64,000 nucleotides of DNA from positions 1 through 64,000 of the forward strand of contig JALSQX010000095.1 of the NCBI GenBank assembly GCA_026985075.1. Direction: 5' to 3'. Positions 7,809 through 15,648 of this stretch are shown in pieces (the first letter of the stretch is position 1; every line of letters begins with the position of its first letter). Origin of the DNA: Blastocatellia bacterium (lineage in GTDB: Bacteria; Acidobacteriota; Blastocatellia; HR10; J050). The notes beneath the pieces were generated by a model. The model saw only the letters and a list, made by a program, of their open reading frames with translations, ran no database searches and was not told the origin of the DNA. Position numbers and translations under genes: made by a program.

Positions 7809-9000
7809 CGGCGGGGAATCGCCCACCACGGCGAACGGCGGGGAATAGACCACAGATTGTCACAGCGAGCGGCGGGATGCTCACAGATTTTCATCCCTTA
7901 TGTGATCCGTGGTGATCCGGCCGTTTCTGTGTGCATCCGTGTGCCATTACAGAATCGCCCACAGGTTGACACGGCGAACGGTGGGATTCTCACAGATTTT
8001 CATCCCTCATGAGATCTGTGGTGATCCGGCCGTTTCTGTGTGCATCCGTGTGCCATTACAGAATCGCCCACAGATTGTCACAGTGAACGGCGGGATTGCC
8101 ACAGATTTCTTCCTCCTTTATTGATCTGTACTCATCCCGCCTTTCCTATGTTCATCCGTGTCCCATTTGATCTCGCCGTTTCGGCGCCGATTCGTGACCG
8201 AGGTGACCGTTCCCCGCCAGGCCCCGGAGCTGGTCTCCGGGGTCGTTGACTTGTCAGCTAGTCGACGGGTCATCCATTCCACTGAGGAAAGCCCCGGAGC
8301 TGGCCTCCGGGGAGGTTACTTCCTCGCTACACTAACCGCCAACTGACTTCTCCCCGCGGACGAGCCGCGGGGCTTCCCCAAATGAGGGGAGAACCGCCGT
8401 CAACTAGCCAGCAAGTGAGTCTCCCCGCGGACGAGCCGCGGGGCTTCCCGAAGATCTGTGTCCATCCCGCCTTTTCTGTGTTCATCCGTGTGCCATTTGA
8501 TCTCGCCGTTTCGGCGCCGATTCGTGGCCGAGGTGACTGCTCCACACTAAGCCCCGGAGCTGGTCTCCGGGGTCATTGACTTGTCAGCTAGTCACCCGCC
8601 ACCGCCTCACCTCAGGAAAGCCCCGGAGCTGGCCTCCGGGGATGGTTACTTCCTCGCTACACTAACTGCCAACTGACTTCTCCCCGCGGACGAGCCGCGG
8701 GGCTTCCCCAAATGAGGGGAGAACCGCCGTTCAACTAGCCAGCAAGTGAGTCTCCCCACGGACGAGCCGTGGGGCTTCCCGAAGATCTGTGTCCATCCCG
8801 CCTTTCCTGTGTGCATCCGTGTGCCATTTGTGAATCGCCCACAGATTGACACAGCGAAAAACGGCATATTCACAGATTTCCCCCTCCTGTCCCCCGTCTC
8901 CCGTCTCCGGTCCCATATTCATCCGTGTCCCATTCGATCCCGCTGTGATTCAAGGAGCATTATTTCTCGTCCCCTGGCGTTAATGTGTGGTAGAATGATG
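7809..9000 (-). repeat. Composite repeat block in inverted orientation (two copies of the A-C-R3-R2-R1-half-A module)
   Basis: No gene is seen. The block holds three family A elements (about 7844-7950, 7962-8055, 8062-8165), then C (8166-8206), R3 (8217-8245), R2 (8290-8320), R1 (about 8352 and 8421) and half A (8453-8492). A second copy follows: C (8493-8535), R3 (8551-8580), R2 (8618-8645), R1 (about 8683 and 8753), half A (8783-8832) and a further A (about 8836-8940). The order is the exact reverse complement of the blocks at 777-1135 and 4436-4937. Confidence 0.8.
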
Positions 9001-9030
9001 AGCGAACTCGCTCTAGGATAGGATTGAGTT

Positions 9031-9357
9031 ATGGAGACATTACAATTATCTGCTTCCATCAAGAAAATCTTGGAATCGGCGCCGGGGGAGAACCTCGAGC
9101 GGAAGATTTTCAACCTCGTCCTCAGCGATCTGGAGAGACGGCTGCATCTTTGCGCCGAGCGAATTCTGGAGTTCGAGAAGAAGTATGGCATGAGCTTCCC
9201 CGACTTTGAGCAGGCGTGGCGACGTGGTGAGATCGCCGAAAAACATTCACATGAAGTCGAGCGAGATTACATGGAATGGGAGAGTCTCGTGGATGAGCAT
9301 CAGGTGGTCCTCGCACAACTGAGAAAAATCAAAGAGGAGATGAGGACCCGATCATGA
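9031..9357 (+). CDS. Small antitoxin-like protein of unknown function
   Basis: A 108-residue protein from ATG 9031 behind aggataggattgagtt. Starts METLQLSASIKKILESAPGE and has a charged helical middle (KIFNLVLSDLERRLHLCAER) and the segment KKYGMSFPDFEQAW, then DYMEWESLVDEHQ. The pattern (MSFxxFE followed by a W-x-W/E helix) matches small proteins that often sit upstream of a second small gene in predicted toxin-antitoxin pairs. I cannot name the family with certainty. A candidate partner starts at 9354, overlapping the stop, but is cut off after about 20 codons by a family A repeat. Confidence 0.55.
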   Translation: METLQLSASIKKILESAPGENLERKIFNLVLSDLERRLHLCAERILEFEKKYGMSFPDFEQAWRRGEIAEKHSHEVERDYMEWESLVDEHQVVLAQLRKIKEEMRTRS

Positions 9358-9415
9358 CCGGTTCGGTCGCAGAATTCTACGAGCAGTTGTGTGCCGCCCT
9401 CAACAAGCACCTCCC
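9354..9415 (+). pseudogene. Remnant of a partner gene truncated by a family A repeat
   Basis: ATGA at 9354 overlaps the stop of the upstream gene. The frame reads MTGSVAEFYEQLCAALNKHL and then runs into repeat sequence (from about 9415, ttcatccctcatgtgatccg) and stops. Only the first helix of a coupled gene survives. The protein family cannot be identified from this stub. Confidence 0.5.
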
Positions 9416-9594
9416 TTTTTCATCCCTCATGTGATCCGTGGTGATCCCGCCGTTTCTGTGTGCATCCGTGTGCCATTTTCTGAAGAACCCACAGATCGTC
9501 CACCTGGACGATCTCAAGCCCGCCTTTTTGAATCTCCCGACCGAAGAGCCATAGCCACTCGATGTCCCAACACCGAACGGAGTGTGGGTCTGAA
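9415..9594 (-). repeat. Family A fragment plus an unexplained coding-like tail
   Basis: 9415-9475 is a half family A element in reverse orientation. After it, 9481-9550 can be read as KNPQIVHLDDLKPAFLNLPT followed by EEP and a TAG stop, which looks like a protein C-terminus without a start. It may be the far end of the gene truncated at 9415 or an unrelated relic. Confidence 0.4.
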
Positions 9595-9924
9595 TCACCG
9601 GGCTGGCTTTGGTTTCAATCGGCGCCCTAATCGACGCGCCGTCTGGCTCGCTCGTTCGTATTGCTCAGCCGTCGCGCCGATGTCAATGCCCCGTTTCTGC
9701 GCCAGACGCTGTACATCGTAGACGCTCCACTCGAGCGCTGCCGCCGCCTGGGACAGCGTTAATCGTCCTTCGGACAGTAACTTCAGCACGTACTCCTCGG
9801 CGCCGGCGTAGAGCCACTGCCTGAGCGCCGTCGCTTTGTCGGTGCGCTCTTCTTTGCTTTTGAGTTCGGCGAGTTCGATCAAGCCGGCCGGAATCCGTAG
9901 TGGGTATGCTTTCTTGCTCATCAT
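9595..9924 (-). CDS. UPF0175-like antitoxin
   Basis: A 109-residue protein starting MMSKKAYPLRIPAGLIELAE. The middle ATALRQWLYAGAEEYVLKLL followed by SEGRLTLSQAAAALEWSVYD resembles UPF0175 proteins, which combine a short N-terminal strand-helix part with a helix-turn-helix like segment (LTLSQAAAALEWSVYDVQRL). UPF0175 genes are typically paired with PIN/DUF3368-type toxin genes (family knowledge). Here the ATG overlaps the TGA of the PIN gene (ATGA at 9921-9924) on the minus strand. The C-terminus is strongly basic (RRLGRRLKPKPAR). It is presumed to be an antitoxin and autoregulator. Since its PIN partner has an internal TAG, this may be an orphan antitoxin. Confidence 0.7.
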   Translation of the reverse strand: MMSKKAYPLRIPAGLIELAELKSKEERTDKATALRQWLYAGAEEYVLKLLSEGRLTLSQAAAALEWSVYDVQRLAQKRGIDIGATAEQYERASQTARRLGRRLKPKPAR

Positions 9925-10430
9925 GAGTTCCTTTCTCGTCGTTGCACATCCTGACGCGCTCGCTCATATTGCTCATCGCGGATGTAAGGCCTCAGTTTCT
10001 CCAGGGCGGCCTTCGCCCGCCTCCGGGAGAGGATGTCCCTTTCGACCAAGAGCACGAGGACGGCCGCCGGTGTGAGATACGGGACGTTATGGCTGTCCAG
10101 CCAGTTTAAGAATTTCTGGTCGTCGCTCACGATGGCATCGGCGCCCTCGCTGAAGTAGAGCCGCAGAGTTTCCTGCTCCCCAGGGCCGAGCCGGATCCCT
10201 TTCAGGATGTGATCGGCGGGCGTCCGGGCCTTGGGTCGTTTCTGGGTCACCTGCCGGGTGATGATCTCCTCGATTTCGAGGGCGTCGGGCTAGCCCCGGA
10301 CTTTCCCCTCCTGGACGACCTCTCGAAAGACCTCTGGGCCAATCAGAATCTCAGCCTGTTGAGCCAGTAGTTCCAGGACGCCAGCCTTATTGAGCTTGAT
10401 CATTCCATCGGCGTCAACGACGAATCTCAT
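9921..10430 (-). pseudogene. PIN-domain (DUF3368-like) toxin gene with an in-frame TAG
   Basis: From ATG 10430 the minus strand encodes MRFVVDADGMIKLNKAGVLE up to GKVRG and then TAG (10292-10290). The same frame continues PDALEIEEIITRQVTQKRPK and later SEGADAIVSDDQKFLNWLDS to the stop at 9921. The N-terminal VVDADG and the C-terminal VSDDQKFL carry the acidic residues expected of a PIN active site, so both parts belong to one gene of about 169 residues. In relatives the position after RG is normally tyrosine (GYPDAL, from memory), and TAY to TAG is a single change. The shorter frame from 10250 would lack the first catalytic aspartate. The gene is paired with the UPF0175-like gene by a 4-bp overlap. 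Confidence 0.7.
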
Positions 10431-10803
10431 TCAGATACATGAATGTACATTATTCTACAAGAGAACACAAATCGAGTTCTGATATAGAATCGCCCACAGG
10501 TTGACACGGCGAAAAGCGGGGAATAGCGCACAGATTGTCACAGCGAACGGCGAGGAATCGCCCACAGGTTGGCACGGCGAGCGGCGGAATCTCCACCGAT
10601 TTCTTCCTCTCTTTATTGATCTGTGCTCATCCCGCCTTTTCTGTGTTCATCCGTGTCCCATTTTCCTGAATAGCACACAGATCAGCACAGCGAACGGCGG
10701 GATTCTCACCGATTTCTTCCTCTCTTTATTGATCCGTGTCCATCCCGCCTTTTCTGTGTTCATCCGTGTCCCATTTGATCTCGCCGTTTCGGCGCCGATT
10801 CGT
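10431..10803 (-). repeat. Family A elements and a C linker
   Basis: Several family A arms occupy about 10486-10785, mostly in inverted orientation, ending in the C linker (10785-10806). The C linker is fused directly to the truncated HEPN gene. No R1-R3 hairpin is present. Confidence 0.75.
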
Positions 10804-10904
10804 GACCACGGTGGCTTCCCTTCCATGAGCCGGCGAGCCGAGCCCAGATCATGCTGAGCTTTGATCAGCCAATTCCGAATCTCAGCGCGTTTCTCTTCGC
10901 TCAT
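10804..10904 (-). pseudogene. HEPN-domain gene truncated by repeat insertion
   Basis: From ATG 10904 the minus strand encodes MSEEKRAEIRNWLIKAQHDL followed by GSARRLMEGKPP, the typical first helix of stand-alone HEPN-domain proteins that pair with nucleotidyltransferases. After about 33 codons the frame enters the C linker (TCGGCGCCGA) and family A repeat and encodes only repeat sequence. The HEPN catalytic motif, located near the C-terminus in intact proteins, is therefore missing. The start overlaps the end of the upstream MNT gene by 23 bp. Confidence 0.75.
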
Positions 10905-11298
10905 ACAGAACCCGACCCTTTTCCTTGACCGTGTGGGCCAACGATGTCACCACGCGCGCCTGTCGCTCGAATTCCTCACGAGTCAGCACCAGGAGATCTT
11001 TGGACACGCCAATCGCGCCCACACAGGCGTAAGCTCGTTGCTCACGGCGATAGGCCGGTTCGGAGGAGTCAGAGACGATGATCATGATGTCCAGATCGCT
11101 CCCTGGCCGCGGTTCACCATAGACATGTGAGCCGAAGAGGATGATTTGTTCCGGTTGGAATTCATCGACCAGGCGCCGAACAATCTCGTCCAGACGCTCG
11201 GCCAGGACGCCGCCATCGTGATTCTTGATGACGCTCCCTGGTATTCGTCGCGAGCTTTTCACAAAGCAGAGTATGCCTTTCCGATCGCCGCCGGTCAA
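10882..11298 (-). CDS. MNT-type nucleotidyltransferase
   Basis: The frame opens at TTG 11298; the conserved part begins near residue 30 with LAERLDEIVRRLVDEFQPEQ and has the classic IILFGSHVYGEPRPGSDLDI, an exact GSX10DXD motif. The C-terminal part (SKDLLVLTREEFERQARVVT) matches stand-alone MNT proteins of HEPN/MNT pairs. The first 25-30 residues (MTGGDRKGILCFVKSSRRIP) do not look like the family, and the true start is uncertain; GTG 11262 is an alternative. The gene is coupled to the downstream HEPN gene, which is truncated, so this is probably an orphan antitoxin-type enzyme. Confidence 0.75.
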   Translation of the reverse strand: MTGGDRKGILCFVKSSRRIPGSVIKNHDGGVLAERLDEIVRRLVDEFQPEQIILFGSHVYGEPRPGSDLDIMIIVSDSSEPAYRREQRAYACVGAIGVSKDLLVLTREEFERQARVVTSLAHTVKEKGRVLYERRETR

Positions 11299-11676
11299 CC
11301 GGGTTCAGCCAAAAGCGGGGAATAGATCACACGCCCGGCCCTCCATCCCCCCTCTCCCGTCCCCGGTCCTGACGGAGACCGACGACCGGCGACCGGAGCC
11401 AGAAAGCTGCTCCTCCCGTCTCCGGTCCCATCCCTCTAATCGCGCACAGATTGGCACAGCCCACGGCGGGGAATTGCCCACAGATTGTCACAGCGAACGG
11501 CGGGATCTCCACCGATTTCTTCCTCTATTGATCTGTGCTCATCCCGCCTTTCCTGTGTTCATCCGTGTGCCATTTTCCTGAATAGCACACAGATCAGCAC
11601 AGTGAACGGCGGGATTGCCACAGATTTCCCCTCCCGTCCCCGGTCCAACTCCCCATCTCCCGTCCGCTATGCCATT
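11299..11676 (-). repeat. Family A repeats in an intergenic stretch
   Basis: About 11440-11625 contains family A arms in inverted orientation (CACAGATTGNCACAG, CGGCGGGAT, GATCTGTGCTCATCC). The flanks contain low-complexity cccgtctcccgtccccggtcc text (about 11340-11430 and 11630-11665). No gene is recognised. Confidence 0.65.
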
Positions 11677-12906
11677 CTACATCCTCTGACGTCCGCGCAT
11701 CACTTTCCACACTATTCGCAACGGCCGGAGTAGCCAGTAGAACGGTGCCAGCCACGTCGGAAGCCGAAGCTCTTGAAAGTCTGTAGGACTCGGCGTCATC
11801 AACGTCCATACCACATACCGCCATCGATTCCGCCACGGCCTGATGAACGCGAGATACGCTCGATGAATCTCAACGTTCGATGACGGCATTCGGTGACGGG
11901 GGAAACCCCATCGCCTGACGATCTCCAAGAGCGCATCGTGTTCCATGAGCGCCGAGATGGTGGGAGATCGAAGCGGTTCTCCCCCGAACAGGCGCTCGAC
12001 CAGTCGCAGGCTGACGCCGACGACGTCGATGATGCCCAACGCTCGCGCCCGCGCGTCAATCAGCGACCAGTCGAGTCGTTGACCATACTGACGGAGAAAC
12101 TCGTTCACATCGCAGATCCATTGCAGCGACGCCCAAAGATGCTTCCAGGCGTGCAAACAGAGGGCCAGAAACTGCATCTCCGGCGACATCCGGTAGATGG
12201 AAACGCCGTCGAACGCCGTCGGCGAAGCGTCTCGCCAGATCAACTCGGGATCGAGTCCCGCGATCATCGTCGGTGGGAGAATGTTCCAATGGAGTTCTAC
12301 CTGAAAGGCCATACCATCTTCCGAGCGGCGAATGAAATTCAGCTCGCAATTGGATCGGAGATAGATGCGCTCCTCGGCCGGATTCATGGCGAATTGAGGC
12401 CAATAGTCGAGCGCGAGGAGCAGACCCTTGACCTTGGGAACGTCTTCCCCTCGAATGAGAAAATCCAGATCGCAAGAGACGCGCAACGTGACATCTCCAT
12501 AGAGCGTCTCGGCGAGCACCGGCCCTTTATAGGGGATGGCGGGTATGCCGTCCCGGTAGAATCGCTCCACCAGGCGAAGCAGTTCCTGTTTGTAGAGGAG
12601 GTTGCGGGCACCGTTTTGATACGTCTCCGATTTCAGCCGGGACAGGATGGGCGATGGGATGAGATCGGACGAGCATCGCCGCAATGTGCGGTAAACCAGT
12701 GGATAGACCCGATGGGCCAGGACCTGATTGAGGAAGCGCTCCCAATCGAGATCGCTCTGCAGGAGTTGCACCATGCGCCGTTCGACGTCGGGGGAGAGAT
12801 CTTTTCTCGCCGCCAGGAGGATGAGTTGATCCTCGGGGCTGAATTCATCGAGCGTGTGAGAGTGCGAATCGCTCGCGTTCATCGTCCTCGTCTGATGATT
12901 CATCAT
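11677..12906 (-). CDS. NTP_transf_5-like nucleotidyltransferase family protein
   Basis: A 409-residue protein with the signature of the uncharacterised nucleotidyltransferase family found in exopolysaccharide gene clusters. Key segments are IPAIPYKGPVLAETLYGDVT, RVSCDLDFLIRGEDV (the D-L-D metal-binding pair), FQVELHWNILPP and a later LCLHAWKHLWASLQWICDVN. The overall pattern (YKG, DLD, E-x-H-W) matches that family. The substrate is unknown; a role in polymer modification or assembly is inferred from typical context and from the nearby polysaccharide genes. ATG 12906 is used; a second ATG at 12882 is possible. The C-terminal RNRWRYVVWTLMTPSPTDFQ region may be membrane-associated. A long open frame on the opposite strand (11893-12981) is an artefact of codon bias. 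Confidence 0.8.
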   Translation of the reverse strand: MMNHQTRTMNASDSHSHTLDEFSPEDQLILLAARKDLSPDVERRMVQLLQSDLDWERFLNQVLAHRVYPLVYRTLRRCSSDLIPSPILSRLKSETYQNGARNLLYKQELLRLVERFYRDGIPAIPYKGPVLAETLYGDVTLRVSCDLDFLIRGEDVPKVKGLLLALDYWPQFAMNPAEERIYLRSNCELNFIRRSEDGMAFQVELHWNILPPTMIAGLDPELIWRDASPTAFDGVSIYRMSPEMQFLALCLHAWKHLWASLQWICDVNEFLRQYGQRLDWSLIDARARALGIIDVVGVSLRLVERLFGGEPLRSPTISALMEHDALLEIVRRWGFPRHRMPSSNVEIHRAYLAFIRPWRNRWRYVVWTLMTPSPTDFQELRLPTWLAPFYWLLRPLRIVWKVMRGRQRM

Positions 12907-13321
12907 ACAGTGCTCGGTGCGAGAGACGTCAAGGCTGAGGCGACCGCGCCAAGCCCCGGAGCTGGACTCCGGGGTCCCTGACTTGCCCGCTAGTCACCCA
13001 CCACCGCCTCACCTCAGGAAAGCCCCGGAGCTGGCCTCCGGGGATGGTTACTTCCTCGCTACACTAACCGCCACCTGACTTCTCCCCGCGGACGAGCCGC
13101 TGGGCTTCCTGAAGATCTGTGATGATCCCGCCGTTTCTGTGTCGATCGGTGTGCCATTACAGAATCGCCCACAGAGTGACACGGCGAGCGGCGGGGAATA
13201 GCACACAGATGGTCACAGCGAAAAGCGGGATATCCACAGATTTCCCCTCTTGTCCCGTCTCCCATCCCCGGTCTGATTCTCCATTCCCCGTCTCCATGTG
13301 TATTTAACCGACCAATCGGGG
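12907..13321 (-). repeat. Composite repeat block, inverted (R3, R2, R1, half A, A)
   Basis: R3 (about 12954-12975), R2 (about 13022-13045), R1 (about 13084-13106), half A (about 13110-13165) and a further family A (about 13155-13250) follow one another. This is the last place in the window where family A is found; every repeat block further right contains only R1-R3. Confidence 0.75.
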
Positions 13322-13350
13322 TTGACGCCCGTCCAGAAACGTCATACCAT
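13322..13350 (+). promoter_or_regulatory. Candidate sigma70-type promoter of the tyrosine kinase gene
   Basis: TTGACG (13322-13327), a 17-bp spacer and TACCAT (13345-13350) lie 76 bases before ATG 13426. The -35 box matches 5 of 6 consensus bases and the -10 box 4 of 6. Confidence 0.45.
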
Positions 13351-13425
13351 TGCTCAGAAAGCTCACGAACATGATCAGATGTGCGACGATGCGCTGAGGA
13401 CGTTCATGCGGAGGAGCGGTGAGGA

Positions 13426-15648
13426 ATGAACGAACGACCGGAAGACGATCGCCAGGACCGGTTGCTCTGGCCTCAGTTCTTCGACGAACCGGCCGAGGAA
13501 GAGGCTTTCGATTTCTGGCGCTACTGGCGCATCGTCCGCAATCGCCTCTGGCTCATCGTCGGCGCCACGCTGGCCGTATTCACCATCGCGGCCATCAAAG
13601 TCTACCGCACGCCTCCGGTCTACGAAGCCATGGGCACCATCGCCATCCAGCCGGCGCGCCAGCAGGTGCTTCCCGGATTTCAGGGATTCACCCCCGCCGA
13701 GCAGACTTACTACGAAGGCATCGTCATTCAGATGCAATTGGATCTCCTGAACACTCGGAGCCTGGCCTGGAAAGCGATTCAAAAGTTGGCCGAGAAATAT
13801 CCCCAATTCGCCGTCTCATCGGTCACCACCGAGGAAGGACGGAAGCGCAAGCAACAACTCATCGACCGGTTTCGCAGCGGATTGAAGATCGAGAAGCCGG
13901 AAGATCGCCTGTTTGGTAAGCGCGTCATCACGCTGCGGTACCGGTCCACCGATCCGCAATTCGCCGCCGACGCCCTCAATACGTTGATGGAGACGTTCGT
14001 CGAACAGAATAAACAAACCAACGTGGAAGCCGTGGAAGAGGCCGCCGAGTGGTTGACCAAAGAGCTGGCCAAGCTGGAGAATAAGCTGGAGAAATCGAAG
14101 AAAAAACTGCTCGCCTATCAGCAGAACGCCGAACTCCTCTCGCTCGGCGAAGCGACGAGCAATCCGGCGCTGGAGCGCTTCAGCACGTTGAACGCTCAAC
14201 TGGCGCAGGCCGAAGCCGATCGCCTCAACGCCGAGATCCTCTATCGCCTCGCCCGTCAAGGGGGCGTGGACGCTTTGCCCGAGGATGTCCACGATCCCGT
14301 CCTCGATCGATTGAGGCAGGAGCGCGCCGGACTGGAGGCCAAGCTCTCCGAACTGCTGGGCATCTATCAGGATAACGCGCCGCCGGTGGAGCAGATCAAA
14401 GCGCAGATGGCCGCCGTCGATCGCCGCATCGAAGAGGCCAAGCGGGCGCTCATCGAGAAGCTGGAGAAACAGTATCGCGTGGCCGACGAGCGCGTTCAAG
14501 CGCTCAGCGAAGCCGTCGAGAAGCAACGCGCCGAGATCCTCAAACAGAATCGCGGGGAACTGGAATTCAGCCTCCTCAAACGGGAATCCGAGGTCGATGA
14601 GAAATACTTCGAGATGCTCGCCGAGCGCCTGCGGCAGGCGCAATTCATGCGTACGCTCACGCCGCGGAGTAACATTCGCATCGTGGATCGCGCCGAAGTG
14701 CCCCTGCATCCGGCGGGGTCCGACAGCCTGACGCTGCTGTTGGCCGTATTGATCGGTCTGGCCATCGGCGTGGGCGTGGCTTTCTTGTTGGAATTCATCG
14801 ACGATCGCATCAAGACGGTGGAAGAAGTGGAGACGTTGCTCAAATTGCCCAATCTGGGCGTCATTCCCCTGGCGAACGGGGACGAGGGCTTATTGCGCGG
14901 TCGGAAGCGGTCGACAGCACCACTCATTCTGGGGAGCCCGGAGAACGGGGATGTGACCTTCGCCGAGGCCTATCGGACGTTGCGCACGTCGGTGCTCCTC
15001 TCATCGGCCAATCGACCGCCTCGCACCATCGTCATCACCAGTTTCGAGGCCGAAGTCGGCAAGAGCACGACGGCGGCCAATATGGCCATCGCTCTGGCGC
15101 AGGCGGGCAAACACGTCCTGTTGATGGAAGCCGATATGCGGCATAATGGGCTCACCCGAACGTTCAATATTCCAGAAAGAGCCGGGTTGAGCACCTATCT
15201 CTCGTCCGAGGAGGAATCGCCCACGCTGTGTCGCGATTGTGGCGTGAAGGGGTTGGATTTCCTCTCTTCGGGACCCATCCCACCGAATCCGTCGGAGTTG
15301 CTCAGTTCCGAGCGCTTGCCGGCGTTGATCGAGTCTATGGCCGAGCAGTACGATCATGTCATCATCGATACGCCGCCGGTGGGCATTGTGGCCGATGGAT
15401 TGATCCTGGCGGCGCTGGCCGATGGCGTGATTCTGGTAGTGAAAGCCGAGGAGACCTCGCGGCGAGGCATCAAACGGGTGAAAGAGGCTCTGCGGCAGGT
15501 GAACGCGCGCATTCTCGGCGTCGTCGTCAATGCCGTCGATGTGCGGCGCCACGGCGATGGGTATTACGGCTATGGGTACGGGTACGGATACGGGTATTAT
15601 CATCAACGTCAGGAGACCTCGAAGCCACCGGATGAGCCCGGGAGTTGA
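13426..15648 (+). CDS. Polysaccharide co-polymerase / BY-type tyrosine autokinase (Wzc-like)
   Basis: A 740-residue inner-membrane protein controlling exopolysaccharide chain length and export. The N-terminal Wzz-type part has a first membrane segment near residues 36-56 (LWLIVGATLAVFTIAAIKVY). A long coiled-coil periplasmic region (about 190-430, rich in E, K, L, Q) follows, then a second membrane segment near 435-457. The cytoplasmic kinase domain starts about residue 515. The Walker A is SFEAEVGKSTTAAN (G545, K546, S547), the Walker A' is VLLMEADMR and the Walker B is HVIIDTPPV. The tail has a tyrosine cluster (GYYGYGYGYGYGYYHQ), the usual autophosphorylation site. Oddities: the PGE of the normal Walker A is replaced by AEV, and the DxDxR of Walker A' reads ExDxR. 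The last codons lie in the first unit of a 65-bp tandem repeat. Confidence 0.92.
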   Translation: MNERPEDDRQDRLLWPQFFDEPAEEEAFDFWRYWRIVRNRLWLIVGATLAVFTIAAIKVYRTPPVYEAMGTIAIQPARQQVLPGFQGFTPAEQTYYEGIVIQMQLDLLNTRSLAWKAIQKLAEKYPQFAVSSVTTEEGRKRKQQLIDRFRSGLKIEKPEDRLFGKRVITLRYRSTDPQFAADALNTLMETFVEQNKQTNVEAVEEAAEWLTKELAKLENKLEKSKKKLLAYQQNAELLSLGEATSNPALERFSTLNAQLAQAEADRLNAEILYRLARQGGVDALPEDVHDPVLDRLRQERAGLEAKLSELLGIYQDNAPPVEQIKAQMAAVDRRIEEAKRALIEKLEKQYRVADERVQALSEAVEKQRAEILKQNRGELEFSLLKRESEVDEKYFEMLAERLRQAQFMRTLTPRSNIRIVDRAEVPLHPAGSDSLTLLLAVLIGLAIGVGVAFLLEFIDDRIKTVEEVETLLKLPNLGVIPLANGDEGLLRGRKRSTAPLILGSPENGDVTFAEAYRTLRTSVLLSSANRPPRTIVITSFEAEVGKSTTAANMAIALAQAGKHVLLMEADMRHNGLTRTFNIPERAGLSTYLSSEEESPTLCRDCGVKGLDFLSSGPIPPNPSELLSSERLPALIESMAEQYDHVIIDTPPVGIVADGLILAALADGVILVVKAEETSRRGIKRVKEALRQVNARILGVVVNAVDVRRHGDGYYGYGYGYGYGYYHQRQETSKPPDEPGS

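Noticed and set aside
346-10292. TAG reassigned to an amino acid in this organism
   Set aside because: TAG ends well-supported genes such as manB (37398-37400). Only two toxin genes carry internal TAG.
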